64,000 nt of DNA from Pseudomonas putida (GCF_028682175.1 NZ_JANHKS010000014.1:57495-121494); one strand, 5' to 3'; positions 9,568 to 19,224 are shown, counted from the first letter of the stretch. The notes: generated by a model from the letters alone, not told the origin. Numbers and translations are program-made.

Positions 9568-9762
9568 ATGCCAAAGATGAAGACCAAAAGTGGTGCAGCT
9601 AAGCGGTTTCTGAAAACCGCGAATGGCATCAAGCACAAGCACGCTTTCAAGAGCCACATCCTGACCAAAATGTCGACCAAGCGTAAGCGTCATCTGCGCG
9701 GAAGCAGCCTGCTGCATCCGTCCGACGTGGCAAAAGTCGAGCGCATGCTGCGCCTTCGTTAA
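9568..9762 (+). CDS. rpmI: 50S ribosomal protein L35
   Basis: A 64-residue, highly basic protein with the L35 signature [20 protein letters not shown] at the N-terminus and a [14 protein letters not shown] motif. It is the middle gene of infC-rpmI-rplT. An AT-rich leader with GGAG precedes it. Confidence 0.97.
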   Translation: MPKMKTKSGAAKRFLKTANGIKHKHAFKSHILTKMSTKRKRHLRGSSLLHPSDVAKVERMLRLR

Positions 9763-9790
9763 TTTTGATCAAAGATAGAGGAAGTTACTC

Positions 9791-10147
9791 ATGGCTCGTG
9801 TAAAGCGTGGCGTCATTGCCCGTAAGCGTCACAAAAAAATTCTGAAACTTGCTAAAGGCTACTACGGCGCGCGTTCACGCGTATTCCGTGTTGCCAAGCA
9901 AGCGGTAATCAAGGCAGGCCAATACGCCTACCGCGACCGTCGTCAGAAAAAACGTCAGTTCCGCGCTCTGTGGATCGCTCGTATCAACGCTGGTGCTCGC
10001 GTCAACGGCCTGTCTTACAGCCGTCTGATCGCTGGCCTGAAAAAAGCGTCGATCGAAATCGACCGTAAGGTTCTGGCTGATCTGGCAGTGAACGAAAAAG
10101 CGGCGTTTGCTGCGATTGTCGAGAAAGCTAAAGCCACTCTGGCCTAA
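9791..10147 (+). CDS. rplT: 50S ribosomal protein L20
   Basis: A 118-residue basic protein with the L20 signature [20 protein letters not shown] at the N-terminus and [14 protein letters not shown] centrally. It is needed for early 50S assembly, and in E. coli it represses the operon by binding its mRNA. It starts 28 bases after rpmI. Confidence 0.97.
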   Translation: MARVKRGVIARKRHKKILKLAKGYYGARSRVFRVAKQAVIKAGQYAYRDRRQKKRQFRALWIARINAGARVNGLSYSRLIAGLKKASIEIDRKVLADLAVNEKAAFAAIVEKAKATLA

Positions 10148-10196
10148 GTCCCCGGCAATCACCGAGCTCTTCGGGGCCCGGTGTTAAACGTCATAG

Positions 10197-11266
<1,070 letters not shown>

Positions 11267-11301
11267 GCCTCACGCACGTCACGAATAATCAGGAGAACAG
11301 A

Positions 11302-13683
11302 ATGAAATTCAGCGAACAATGGTTGCGCGGCTGGGTCAGCCCGCAAGTTTCCCGCGACGAGCTGGTTGCTCGTCTGTCGATGGCCGGCCTTGAGGTCGAT
11401 AGCGTGACCCCGGCAGCCGGTGCATTCACCGGCGTCGTGGTCGGCGAAGTGTTGAGCACCGAGCAGCACCCGGATGCCGACAAGCTGCGCGTGTGCCAGG
11501 TCAGCAATGGTTCGGAAACCTTCCAGGTGGTGTGTGGCGCGCCAAACGTGCGCCCTGGCCTGAAGATTCCGTTCGCCATGATCGGTGCCGAACTGCCCGG
11601 CGACTTCAAGATCAAGAAAGCCAAGCTGCGTGGTGTCGAGTCCAACGGCATGCTCTGCTCCCAGGCCGAGCTGCAGGTGGGCGAGGGCAATGACGGCCTG
11701 ATGGAACTGCCTGCCGATGCGCCAGTCGGTCAGGATTTCCGTGCCTGGCTGGAACTGGACGACGTCAGCATCGAGGTCGACCTGACCCCGAACCGTGGCG
11801 ACTGCCTGTCCGTGGCGGGCCTGGCCCGCGAAGTCGGCGCCCTGTACGACGCTGCGGTCACCCGCCCGCAGGTGGCTGCAGTGCCAGCCGTCCACGACGA
11901 AGTGCGTTCGGTGGAAGTGCTCGCGCCGGCTGCCTGCCCGCGTTATCTGGGTCGCGTCATCCGTAACGTCGACCTGTCGCGTCCGACCCCGCTGTGGATG
12001 GTCGAGCGTCTGCGTCGTTCCGAAGTGCGCAGCATCGATGCCGCCGTCGACATCACCAACTACGTGATGCTTGAACTGGGTCAGCCTCTGCACGCCTTCG
12101 ATCTCGCCGAAATCAACGGCGGCATTCGCGTGCGCATGGCCGAAGAGGGCGAGAAGCTGGTATTGCTGGACGGTCAGGAAGTCAGCCTGCGTGCCGACAC
12201 CCTGGTCATTGCCGACCATCAACGTGCACTGGCCATCGCCGGCGTCATGGGCGGCGAGCACAGCGGCGTGAACACCGCGACCACTCGCGACATTTTCCTG
12301 GAAAGCGCTTTCTTCGATCAGATCGCGGTCGCTGGCAAGGCACGTTCCTACGGCCTGCACACCGATGCCTCGCACCGCTACGAGCGTGGCGTGGACTGGC
12401 AACTGGCCCGTGAAGCCATGGAGCGCGCCACTGGCCTGCTGCTGGAAATCACTGGCGGCGAAGCCGGTCCGGTCATTGAAACCGTCAGCGAGCAGCACCT
12501 GCCGTCGATTGCTCCGGTCACCCTGCGTGCCGAGCGTATCGAGCAAATGCTGGGCATGAAGATGGAAGCTGCCGAAGTCGAGCGCCTGCTCAGCGGTCTT
12601 GGCCTGGAGGTGTCTTCCCAGGCGGCGGGCGAGTGGCGCGTAGAAGTGCCAAGCCACCGCTTCGACATTTCCCTGGAAGTGGACCTGATCGAAGAGCTGG
12701 CCCGCCTGTACGGCTACAACCGTCTGCCGGTTCGTTACCCTCAGGCCCGCCTGGCTCCGCAAGCACGCTCCGAATCAAGGGGTGACCTGCCTGCACTGCG
12801 CCGCCTGCTGGTTGCGCGCGGCTACCAGGAAGCGATTACCTACAGCTTCATCGATCAGAAATGGTTCGAGCTGTTCAGCCCGGGCGTCGAGCCGCTGCTG
12901 CTGGCCAACCCGATCTCCGCTGACATGGCCGCCATGCGCTCGTCGCTGTGGCCGGGCCTGGTCAAGGCGTTGCAACACAACCTCAATCGCCAGCAGGACC
13001 GCGTGCGCCTGTTCGAAAGTGGCCTGCGTTTCGTCGGCCAACTGGAAGGTTTGAAACAAGAGCCTATGCTGGCAGGTGTGATCTGCGGCAGTCGCCTGCC
13101 GGAAGGCTGGGCGCAGGGTCGTGATGGCGTGGACTTCTTCGACGTCAAGGCTGACGTGGAAGCCGTGCTGGGCTTCAGTGGCGCACTGGATGATTTCCGT
13201 TTCGTACCGGGCAAACATCCAGCCTTGCACCCAGGCCAGACCGCCCGTATCGAGCGTGATGGCCGTGAAGTCGGCTACCTCGGCGCGATCCACCCGGAAC
13301 TGGCCAAGACCCTGGGTCTGGATCGTCCGGTGTTCGTGTTCGAGCTGGTTCTGGCCGATGTGGTCGAGGGCCGTCTGCCGAAATTCCACGAACTGTCGCG
13401 CTTCCCGGAAGTGCGTCGGGACCTGGCGTTGCTGGCTGATCGCGAGGTTGCGGCCACTGCGGTAATGGACGTAATCCGTGAAAATGCAGGGCAATGGCTG
13501 ACAGACCTCAGGCTATTTGATGTTTATCAGGGTAAAGGCATTGATCCGCATAGAAAAAGCCTTGCAGTTGGCTTGACCTGGCAACATCCATCGCGCACTC
13601 TTACTGACGATGAGGTAAACGCTTCGACGCAGCAAATTCTCACCTCGCTTGAGGAAAGGTTAAACGCCACGTTAAGGAAGTAG
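11302..13683 (+). CDS. pheT: Phenylalanine--tRNA ligase beta subunit
   Basis: A 793-residue subunit of normal length. Domains in order: N-terminal EMAP/OB-type tRNA-binding fold (about 40-150, KIPFAMIGAELPG), B3/B4 editing domain that removes mischarged Tyr, B5 DNA-binding-like domain, the catalytic-like core, and a C-terminal ferredoxin-like anticodon-binding domain (about 700-793). AGGAG precedes the ATG. The stop is 3 bases before the ihfA start. Confidence 0.97.
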   Translation: MKFSEQWLRGWVSPQVSRDELVARLSMAGLEVDSVTPAAGAFTGVVVGEVLSTEQHPDADKLRVCQVSNGSETFQVVCGAPNVRPGLKIPFAMIGAELPGDFKIKKAKLRGVESNGMLCSQAELQVGEGNDGLMELPADAPVGQDFRAWLELDDVSIEVDLTPNRGDCLSVAGLAREVGALYDAAVTRPQVAAVPAVHDEVRSVEVLAPAACPRYLGRVIRNVDLSRPTPLWMVERLRRSEVRSIDAAVDITNYVMLELGQPLHAFDLAEINGGIRVRMAEEGEKLVLLDGQEVSLRADTLVIADHQRALAIAGVMGGEHSGVNTATTRDIFLESAFFDQIAVAGKARSYGLHTDASHRYERGVDWQLAREAMERATGLLLEITGGEAGPVIETVSEQHLPSIAPVTLRAERIEQMLGMKMEAAEVERLLSGLGLEVSSQAAGEWRVEVPSHRFDISLEVDLIEELARLYGYNRLPVRYPQARLAPQARSESRGDLPALRRLLVARGYQEAITYSFIDQKWFELFSPGVEPLLLANPISADMAAMRSSLWPGLVKALQHNLNRQQDRVRLFESGLRFVGQLEGLKQEPMLAGVICGSRLPEGWAQGRDGVDFFDVKADVEAVLGFSGALDDFRFVPGKHPALHPGQTARIERDGREVGYLGAIHPELAKTLGLDRPVFVFELVLADVVEGRLPKFHELSRFPEVRRDLALLADREVAATAVMDVIRENAGQWLTDLRLFDVYQGKGIDPHRKSLAVGLTWQHPSRTLTDDEVNASTQQILTSLEERLNATLRK

Positions 13684-13686
13684 CGT

Positions 13687-13989
13687 ATGGGGGCTCTGAC
13701 GAAAGCTGAGATGGCCGAACGTCTGTACGAAGAGCTAGGCCTGAATAAACGAGAAGCCAAGGAACTGGTTGAGCTGTTCTTTGAGGAAATCAGGCACGCT
13801 CTGGAAGATAACGAGCAGGTCAAATTGTCCGGATTCGGTAATTTTGACCTGCGAGATAAACGCCAGCGACCGGGTCGAAATCCCAAGACAGGGGAAGAAA
13901 TTCCGATTACAGCTCGCCGTGTGGTCACCTTTCGCCCAGGGCAGAAATTGAAGGCCCGAGTTGAGGCTTATGCTGGAACCAAGTCATAA
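13687..13989 (+). CDS. ihfA: Integration host factor alpha subunit
   Basis: A 100-residue HU/IHF-fold protein. The minor-groove-intercalating beta arm [12 protein letters not shown] carries Pro66, and KLSGFGNF is the family signature. With IhfB it bends DNA for recombination, replication and transcription. The pheST-ihfA linkage is conserved in gammaproteobacteria. The adjacent prophage's integrase may itself use IHF. Confidence 0.96.
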   Translation: MGALTKAEMAERLYEELGLNKREAKELVELFFEEIRHALEDNEQVKLSGFGNFDLRDKRQRPGRNPKTGEEIPITARRVVTFRPGQKLKARVEAYAGTKS

Positions 13990-14326
13990 CGACGAGCTAC
14001 CGCCTATTCCCGGCAAACGCTACTTCACCATTGGTGAAGTCAGCGAGCTCTGCGCGGTCAAACCGCACGTTCTGCGTTATTGGGAACAGGAATTTCCTCA
14101 GCTCAACCCGGTCAAGCGCCGCGGGAATCGCCGGTATTATCAGCGCCAGGACGTGCTGATGATCCGGCAGATCCGCGCGCTGCTTTACGATCAGGGCTTC
14201 ACCATCGGCGGGGCGCGCTTGCGCCTCTCCAGCGATGAGGTCAAGGACGATTCCCTGCAATACAAGCAGCTGATACGACAGATGATTGTCGAGCTGGAAG
14301 ATGTTCTGGTGGTCCTGCGCAAATAG
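13970..14326 (+). CDS. MerR-family transcriptional regulator
   Basis: A 118-residue protein with an N-terminal MerR winged helix-turn-helix ([20 protein letters not shown], about residues 20-39) and a short coiled-coil C-terminus, without the cysteines of metal sensors. The ATG at 13970 overlaps the end of ihfA by 20 bases; a TTG at 13961 is a less likely start. It is the conserved neighbour of ihfA in Pseudomonas; its target is unknown to me. Confidence 0.92.
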   Translation: MLEPSHNDELPPIPGKRYFTIGEVSELCAVKPHVLRYWEQEFPQLNPVKRRGNRRYYQRQDVLMIRQIRALLYDQGFTIGGARLRLSSDEVKDDSLQYKQLIRQMIVELEDVLVVLRK

Positions 14327-14416
14327 TGCCGCGTCATCAAATACTTCCATCTTTCAAAAGCTTAGGGTATATTCCTCGACGCTTTCACAAGAAGCGAAAT
14401 CAGATACACGCCTAGT

Positions 14417-14493
14417 CGGGGCGTAGCGCAGTCCGGTAGCGCACTAGCATGGGGTGCTAGGGGTCGAGTGTTCGAATCACTCCGTCCCGACCA
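14417..14493 (+). tRNA. tRNA-Pro (GGG)
   Basis: A 77-nt cloverleaf: acceptor CGGGGCG pairs with CGTCCCG before A-CCA (encoded). The anticodon stem CTAGC/GCTAG encloses the loop ATGGGGT, giving anticodon GGG at 14451-14453, and the T-loop GTTCGAATC is present. A possible -10 TATATT lies at 14368-14373. The integrase gene begins its 3' end 70 bases away, so the tRNA 3' half is the probable phage attachment site (attL). Confidence 0.96.
14470..14493 (+). other. Probable prophage attachment site attL (tRNA 3' end)
   Basis: The tRNA-Pro 3' end abuts the integrase, the standard arrangement when a tyrosine recombinase uses a tRNA gene. The attB copy restores the intact tRNA here. The exact core cannot be delimited because attR is beyond base 64000. 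Confidence 0.5.
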
Positions 14494-14509
14494 TATTATT
14501 CAATGACTT

Positions 14510-14538
14510 AGCCCAATCTTTTCAGGTTGGGCTTTTTC
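14510..14538 (+). terminator. tRNA-Pro terminator
   Basis: Stem AGCCCAA/TTGGGCT followed by five Ts, 17 bases after the tRNA CCA. It also faces the convergent integrase gene. Confidence 0.85.
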
Positions 14539-14562
14539 ATGCATAGGGACTTTTGCGGGGAA

Positions 14563-15759
14563 TCATCCCGTTTTCCTCTTCAAGATCGTCAGTGCCGGTC
14601 CTCGCGAATCGGTTGCCGATACTTTGTTTGCCTCCTCAATCAACTGCCCAAGCTCTGCGATAGAATAGTGGCTGGTGATGCTGCCGTTCCTGTGTCCAAG
14701 CAATGCCTTTCGATCTTCTTCCGTCACGCCCGCTGCACGTAACCTTCTGCCAAAGGTGTGCTTGAGGTCGTGAACCCTGATCGATCTGAACCCAGGGTGC
14801 GCCGGTGACTTGTGTTCCTTCTCCCACTTCGCCGCCGCCCGCACCCTGGCTTTCTTCCAGGCTGTGTCGTTCATCCGATGCATTGCAGTTGGCCCGTGCT
14901 CATCTGGCTGACCGTACGGGAAGACATACTGCGCATGCAGCCCACGCTGCCCGTCGATAATCCGCATTGCCACCTTGTTCATCACGACGAGCCGTTCGTC
15001 CCGGTTTTTGACGCCGGACCGCTCGTTTCGCCCGCCGAAGTCATCCGGAATCAGGAACACGCTCGTTCCCAGCTCCGGCACCCGAATTTCCCACTCCCAC
15101 TTGAGTTTGCAGACTTCCTGCTCGCGGCAACCGGTGTTCACCTTGTAGAGAGCCATCCTCAACAGGTGATCCGGGATTTCCGCGAACAGAATCGACTGCT
15201 CTTCCCATGACATGGGGTAGGGCTTACGGCTCGACCTCTTTTCCTCAAGCATCGAGATCATCGGCACGCTGTCCAGCCATGGCCGCTTCTCTGCGTCTCG
15301 CCACTTCCTGTGGCACAGGTTCAAGATCCGCACGACACGCTGCAACGCGATGTTGACCGTTCGGTTCGAAACCCCTGGCTTTACCTTCCCTTTTTCAGTT
15401 TTCGTGGGCTTTTGCCGGTCACGCTTAAATGCGGCCAACGTGCCGTCGTCTATATGGGTGATCGGAAGATCGCCGATATACGGGTCCAACTGCTCGATGT
15501 GCGATGCGGACAGCGCGATCGAGGCCTGGTCCTTGAACTCCACCAAGAACCGGGTGGCCGCCTCGCGCCAAGTTCGCACCTGGCGCACACCGTAAACCTT
15601 TTCCTGCCTGAGCTTTTCCAGCCGGTGAATCAGGTACTGCTCCGCTTCCTGCCTTTCGCTTGCTCCAGTGCTTTCTTGAAGTCGCTGACCTCTGACGACC
15701 TTGTCGATGTGCCAGATTCCGTTTCTCTCGTAGAGACCGGAGATCGTTTTTCGCGCCAT
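14563..15759 (-). CDS. int: Phage integrase (tyrosine recombinase)
   Basis: A 398-residue tyrosine recombinase with an N-terminal arm-binding domain (GLYERNGIWHIDKVVRGQRL), a SAM-like core-binding domain (about 60-160) and a catalytic domain. Catalytic residues: Arg212 (GCREQE), a Lys near 251, His330 in HDLKHTFGRRL, His356 (LLGHR) and nucleophile Tyr365 (SHYS). The second catalytic Arg of the HxxR box is Lys333 here. It would recombine attP with tRNA-Pro. Its 5' end overlaps the excisionase-like gene by 130 bases. Confidence 0.95.
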   Translation of the reverse strand: MARKTISGLYERNGIWHIDKVVRGQRLQESTGASERQEAEQYLIHRLEKLRQEKVYGVRQVRTWREAATRFLVEFKDQASIALSASHIEQLDPYIGDLPITHIDDGTLAAFKRDRQKPTKTEKGKVKPGVSNRTVNIALQRVVRILNLCHRKWRDAEKRPWLDSVPMISMLEEKRSSRKPYPMSWEEQSILFAEIPDHLLRMALYKVNTGCREQEVCKLKWEWEIRVPELGTSVFLIPDDFGGRNERSGVKNRDERLVVMNKVAMRIIDGQRGLHAQYVFPYGQPDEHGPTAMHRMNDTAWKKARVRAAAKWEKEHKSPAHPGFRSIRVHDLKHTFGRRLRAAGVTEEDRKALLGHRNGSITSHYSIAELGQLIEEANKVSATDSRGPALTILKRKTG

Positions 15760-16031
15760 TTATTGACTCCTTGGCGCCCACTGCGGGGCTGATTGTTGTC
15801 CTGAATAGCGGCTTTTTCAATTGCCCGTGCGGCAATGTAGGCATCGGCCCACTCGTCCAGCTCGTGCCGGTCGAACGCAACGCCCTGTTTCCCGATTGGA
15901 AATTCCCGTACCTGGGGTCGCACGGTCTTGTTGAACTCGTCCCGGCACATGCCGAGATAGCCAGGCGCATCTCCAAACCGGATGAATCGCGGCTGGATGC
16001 TTGTCGCCTTGGCGGCTGTAGCGTTCGCCAT
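15630..16031 (-). CDS. Excisionase-like DNA-binding protein
   Basis: A 133-residue protein immediately upstream of, and overlapping, int. The N-terminal half (RFIRFGDAPGYLGMCRDEF ... VREFPIGKQGVAFDRHELDEWAD) has the layout of the MerR-like winged-helix excisionase/AlpA family; the C-terminal half is basic and low-complexity and lies in the overlap. Directionality factor is inferred from fold and position. A GGAGG sequence precedes the ATG. Confidence 0.72.
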   Translation of the reverse strand: MANATAAKATSIQPRFIRFGDAPGYLGMCRDEFNKTVRPQVREFPIGKQGVAFDRHELDEWADAYIAARAIEKAAIQDNNQPRSGRQGVNKWREKRSPVSTRETESGTSTRSSEVSDFKKALEQAKGRKRSST

Positions 16032-16035
16032 GTAG

Positions 16036-16380
16036 CTACCTCCGTCCGATGATGTCGCCCGACATGGTTTTCACATTGCCAGCCACCGTGCCACAGGTGA
16101 CATCGCCTGACATTGTCCCGACGTCGCCGCGTACATCACCGCACTTCACGTCGCCACTCATCGTCTTCACGCGCCCGGCATAACCACTCACCTCGACTTT
16201 CCCGGAGCCCGTTTCAACCGATTCGGCGTTACCATTCACCGTGACGCTGATAGGCCCGACCAGGGTTCCTGACTGCTCAACCCCATCGACCACGACCTTG
16301 TCGCCATTGATACTGATGCTGCGACCTGTGAAGGTGCGCCCGTCGATTGTCACGCTGGAACCGCCTGCGTTGATTTTCAT
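16036..16380 (-). CDS. Small protein with beta-strand TMSGD repeats
   Basis: A 114-residue protein starting MKINAGGSSVTIDGRTF. Its second half is three near-identical units built on 'V-x-T-M-S-G-D-V-x-C-G-x-V', a short-period hydrophobic repeat that would stack as a beta-helix or bactofilin/DUF4097-like sheet. Starts further upstream lack a ribosome-binding site. No function is known to me; it is 5 bases from the excisionase-like gene. Confidence 0.75.
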   Translation of the reverse strand: MKINAGGSSVTIDGRTFTGRSISINGDKVVVDGVEQSGTLVGPISVTVNGNAESVETGSGKVEVSGYAGRVKTMSGDVKCGDVRGDVGTMSGDVTCGTVAGNVKTMSGDIIGRR

Positions 16381-16436
16381 GCAATAGCTCTCCCGCCCGC
16401 CGTACACCGGCAGGCATGTGGATGATGGGGAAGGGG

Positions 16437-16757
16437 TTAGGCTGTTTTTCTGGATGGCGGGGTCGGCGGGAATCCGAAGTGCACACGGCGCTTACCGGTG
16501 TAGCCGCATTCCTCGCACCCGCTTGCACCATGAGCGTTGTAGCCATATGAGCACGACGAACAGTCGCAGCTGCAGCCAGAGCAGCCGATGGTGGCGACGC
16601 CGATCTGCTCAACACGGCCGTCACGCAGGATTAGAAAGCTGGAGCGCCTGTCGAGACGAAAACCAGTGATCTTCTCTGCATCCTCGTACGTCGCGGATTC
16701 GCGGCGAAAGCCCCATTTGGCGGAAGGATCTTCGACGATGCGAACGACAGTTCTCAT
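16437..16757 (-). CDS. Cysteine-rich hypothetical phage protein
   Basis: A 106-residue protein (MRTVVRIVEDPSAKWGFRRE...) with a CSGCSCDCSSCSYG cluster and a CEEC pair near the C-terminus that could bind metal. The ATG overlaps the stop of the upstream 51-codon gene (ATGA), so it is coupled to it. Unknown function. Confidence 0.7.
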   Translation of the reverse strand: MRTVVRIVEDPSAKWGFRRESATYEDAEKITGFRLDRRSSFLILRDGRVEQIGVATIGCSGCSCDCSSCSYGYNAHGASGCEECGYTGKRRVHFGFPPTPPSRKTA

Positions 16758-16909
16758 GCCGCCTCCTTGCCGCGCTGCCACCAGTGCCAGGCGCGGGCCA
16801 TGAAACGATCCAGATAGCTGCCATTGCTCAGGCGTTGGGATTGGCACCAGGCCAGAGTGCAGTTGTGGTCATCGGCGTAGGCCTGTTCGAACTGATCGCG
16901 GCTGATCAT
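16754..16909 (-). CDS. 51-residue hypothetical phage protein
   Basis: A short frame (MISRDQFEQAYADDHNCTLA...) ending in a Trp-rich basic segment (ARAWHWWQRGKEAA). Its start overlaps the stop of the next gene upstream and its stop overlaps the next gene downstream, which strongly supports a real coupled gene. No signal peptide; function unknown. Confidence 0.68.
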   Translation of the reverse strand: MISRDQFEQAYADDHNCTLAWCQSQRLSNGSYLDRFMARAWHWWQRGKEAA

Positions 16910-17262
16910 GGCGTCACCTGCTGGCCTTCACGGATGACCGCTGCCCTGTTCAGCAAGGTGCTCATGGCGCGCTGGAATTGCATTCCGGTAGAGATGCAGG
17001 TGAATTTCGTCACACGATCGCCCAAAGCTGCCAAGGCTTCGCCCGGGTTTGCGATGTTGAATGCGCCGCCGCGTGGCCAGATAATTTCCTCCCATTCCCC
17101 CGTTTTCTCGTTGCGTCGGCGACCTTCCAGAAACCAGTCAGGCCCGAAACGGTAATTGAATTCGTAGTGGCTGTTTTCCAAATCCAGTTCGATCTTGTCG
17201 CGCTCAAACCAGTCGAGCACGTAGCGGTGTCGCTCGACTGTCGCTGTTTTTGGCTGGCTCAT
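16906..17262 (-). CDS. Hypothetical phage protein
   Basis: A 118-residue protein (MSQPKTATVERHRYVLDWFE...) with aromatic segments (HYEFNYRFGPDWFLEGRRR) and no motif I recognise. The ATG overlaps the stop of the HNH gene by ATGA; the longer upstream frame is just the HNH shadow. It overlaps the following small gene by 4 bases. Confidence 0.75.
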   Translation of the reverse strand: MSQPKTATVERHRYVLDWFERDKIELDLENSHYEFNYRFGPDWFLEGRRRNEKTGEWEEIIWPRGGAFNIANPGEALAALGDRVTKFTCISTGMQFQRAMSTLLNRAAVIREGQQVTP

Positions 17263-17633
17263 GGCTTCACCTTCTCGAAATAGAACACCACCGGCACCGC
17301 TGTCTCGACGATCAGGCCGTACGCCTTCGCGAGCCGGTAGATGGGGTGATAGAGGTTGAGGCTGTTGACGTGCCCGGCCAGCCATTCCCGCCAGGCTTCC
17401 AGCGGCATTGCGTGCTTGCTCAGGTTGCATGGGATGCAAGCCGGCATCATGTTTTCGAGGTTGTGGTTCTCAGGGTTGAGCGCCGGAACCAGCTTCGCCT
17501 TTTTGCCCCAGTTCCGCCGAACGGCGTCGTGGTGATCGGCGTGCCACTTCGGGCCCAACTCAACACCGCAGTACGCGCAATGGCCGCCGTATTTCAGGCG
17601 GATCTGCTCGCGCTCATGTTTCTTCAGGCGCAC
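17259..17633 (-). CDS. HNH endonuclease domain protein
   Basis: A 124-residue protein with zinc-pair CAYC (19-22), ADHHDAV (33-38), N-x-E-N-H-N (about 54-59) and a second pair CIPC (66-69) followed by LSKH: a complete HNH/McrA fold. It may nick DNA in phage recombination or packaging, or act as a small homing-type nuclease. It lies in the leftward early operon, far from the terminase, so a packaging role is less likely. Confidence 0.82.
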   Translation of the reverse strand: MRLKKHEREQIRLKYGGHCAYCGVELGPKWHADHHDAVRRNWGKKAKLVPALNPENHNLENMMPACIPCNLSKHAMPLEAWREWLAGHVNSLNLYHPIYRLAKAYGLIVETAVPVVFYFEKVKP

Positions 17634-17687
17634 AGTTTCTCCTCGCCGCGCTCAGGCGCAGCAGGCAATGGATAGGGTGGTGAGGGG

Positions 17688-18437
17688 TTACTTGGCGGCA
17701 GGGTGGGAGGCGTTCCACTGCTCGAAGGCTTCTTGCGTGCTGGCGGCCGTGATCGTCTCGTCGCAGGTGTGACAGAAGGCCTTGCCCTGGCATGCGCCCA
17801 CATCGTGGTGACCCTGCTTGCACGGGTTCATATGCCAGTCCTCTTCGGCGAGCGCCGCATCGAGTTCGGGATATTCCGGCCTGGCTGGAGGGTAGGCGTC
17901 CGCTGTCATCGCCTGGTCAATGGCCGCGCGCAGGTTCTCGTTGTAGTTCTCGCCGATCACACGCTCATGCGGCGTACCCATCCAGTGCCCGATGATCTCG
18001 ACGCTGGTGCTGTGGTCGCCGGTGTCTGCAATCGGGGTGCTGTGATGGCGCACGTCCCAATAGTTCGCCTCGAGGGAATCGAGCCGCGCCTTGTCCTGCT
18101 CCAAATCGTCTATGCGCTGGTCTGCCTCGTTCAGGCGCTGCTGTAGGGCTGCGTTCTCGGCCTGGAGGCGGGCGACTTGCGAGTCATAGTCATCAGCGAG
18201 CACGACGATGGGCCGAAATGCTGCTTTGCACATACCCTCTACACCCGGCAAGAAGCCTTTCAACTGCCAGCGCATGACTTCCACACCTTCGCCAGCAAGC
18301 GGAGCAGGCGAGTCGATGCATTTCGGACAGGTAGGGCGTGAACCGCCCCACAGCTCTTCCGGGGTGCAGTCGCCAGCGGCGAGCGAAGCCTTTTCTTCGG
18401 CTGTCGGTGTGCAGCACTGTTCTTTTCCCTGACTCAT
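17688..18437 (-). CDS. Hypothetical protein with Lar-like zinc-finger ends
   Basis: A 249-residue modular protein: an N-terminal Cys segment (CCTPTAEEK... CPKCIDSPAP), a central coiled coil (about 85-125, VARLQAENAALQQRLNEADQ) and a C-terminal zinc-ribbon-like part (CKQGHHDVGACQGKAFCHTC) ending in FEQWNASHP. That final pattern resembles the W-N-x-R end of Lar/restriction-alleviation proteins, but the assignment is weak. Overlaps the upstream gene by 4 bases. Confidence 0.7.
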   Translation of the reverse strand: MSQGKEQCCTPTAEEKASLAAGDCTPEELWGGSRPTCPKCIDSPAPLAGEGVEVMRWQLKGFLPGVEGMCKAAFRPIVVLADDYDSQVARLQAENAALQQRLNEADQRIDDLEQDKARLDSLEANYWDVRHHSTPIADTGDHSTSVEIIGHWMGTPHERVIGENYNENLRAAIDQAMTADAYPPARPEYPELDAALAEEDWHMNPCKQGHHDVGACQGKAFCHTCDETITAASTQEAFEQWNASHPAAK

Positions 18438-18637
18438 AACCCCTCCTGCGGATACGTGCCCACTTCGCCCTGGTCGGCGACGTTGGCGGCTTGGATGATT
18501 TGGCGGGCGATGTCGCGGGCCTGCTGCGGCGTGACTGGCTCGAATGGCAGCTGGCGGAAGCTGATGACCGGGCTGCCTTCGGACGGGCTGGTGATGGTGG
18601 CGCGCACCTGGTGCTGCGCACTTGGCGATTCAGGCAT
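18434..18637 (-). CDS. 67-residue hypothetical phage protein
   Basis: Contains RQLPFEPVTPQQARDIARQI, an amphipathic helix region, without a known motif. It is the first gene of the leftward run 18637-14563, starting just after the paired GTAACC repeats. GTAACC lies only 13 bases before its ATG, so those repeats probably control it. Confidence 0.65.
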   Translation of the reverse strand: MPESPSAQHQVRATITSPSEGSPVISFRQLPFEPVTPQQARDIARQIIQAANVADQGEVGTYPQEGL

Positions 18638-18649
18638 GACGATATCCCT

Positions 18650-18695
18650 GTAACCGATTCAGGTTACTTTTCGAGATGTAACCTCTAAAGGTTAC
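18650..18695. promoter_or_regulatory. Two tandem GTAACC-N6-GGTTAC palindromes
   Basis: Perfect 18-bp dyads at 18650-18667 and 18678-18695, spaced exactly 28 bp, each followed by TTTT, in the divergent region between genes at 18637 (-) and 18791 (+). This is the layout of a dimeric repressor or activator site pair. It does not match the CI-type (TGCAC-NN-GTGCA) or LexA operators of the same prophage. Confidence 0.7.
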
Positions 18696-18790
18696 TTTTG
18701 GGTTGGATAGTTGGTTCGTTCAATGTGTTGTGTGCTGGTCGACCACTCCCGCGTATATTTACTGTCACTGAATAACGCGAGGAAACAAGG

Positions 18791-19222
18791 ATGTGGCTTT
18801 GGAAAAACTACGTGGAATATCGGCTATCGTTGCGGAGGCAGAGGAAAGGCCAAAAGCTACTTGACGCTACGTATCCGCCCTCAGCGGACGATATGGATAA
18901 CGCTTGGATGTCTGAATATGTCCGAAAGGATGACGCCCTGTTCGAATGGAAGATGCTCATCCATACCGAATATCTGAGAAACAAAGCTGATGCTTTGGAT
19001 GCTCAGATGCCAGACCTCACCGATCCAGAAATGTACGGTCGTGTGGACTGGGACGACGATCCTAAGCAGCCCTATTATCTGACCGAAAAAGGCATTCGAG
19101 CTGCGCGCGAGGCTATCAGGTCGGAGGAAAAGCACAGACGTGAAGCTGTTGGTTATTGGTTCGGCATTGCTGTCGGTTTGATTGGTGCCGTGACTGGTCT
19201 GGTTTCAGCCTTCAAGTACTAA
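18791..19222 (+). CDS. Hypothetical protein with C-terminal membrane anchor
   Basis: A 143-residue protein, mostly charged and helical, with one transmembrane segment at the extreme C-terminus (GYWFGIAVGLIGAVTGLVSA). It is a rightward gene opposed to its neighbours, with GAGGAAAC before the ATG. A tail-anchored soluble domain is typical of phage exclusion or lysogenic-conversion proteins; that role is only a guess. Confidence 0.68.
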   Translation: MWLWKNYVEYRLSLRRQRKGQKLLDATYPPSADDMDNAWMSEYVRKDDALFEWKMLIHTEYLRNKADALDAQMPDLTDPEMYGRVDWDDDPKQPYYLTEKGIRAAREAIRSEEKHRREAVGYWFGIAVGLIGAVTGLVSAFKY

Positions 19223-19224
19223 GA

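Noticed and set aside
16060..16180. Short repeats that might suggest a CRISPR-like array
   Set aside because: The repeats are in frame and encode the TMSGD protein units; there are no constant repeats with unique spacers.
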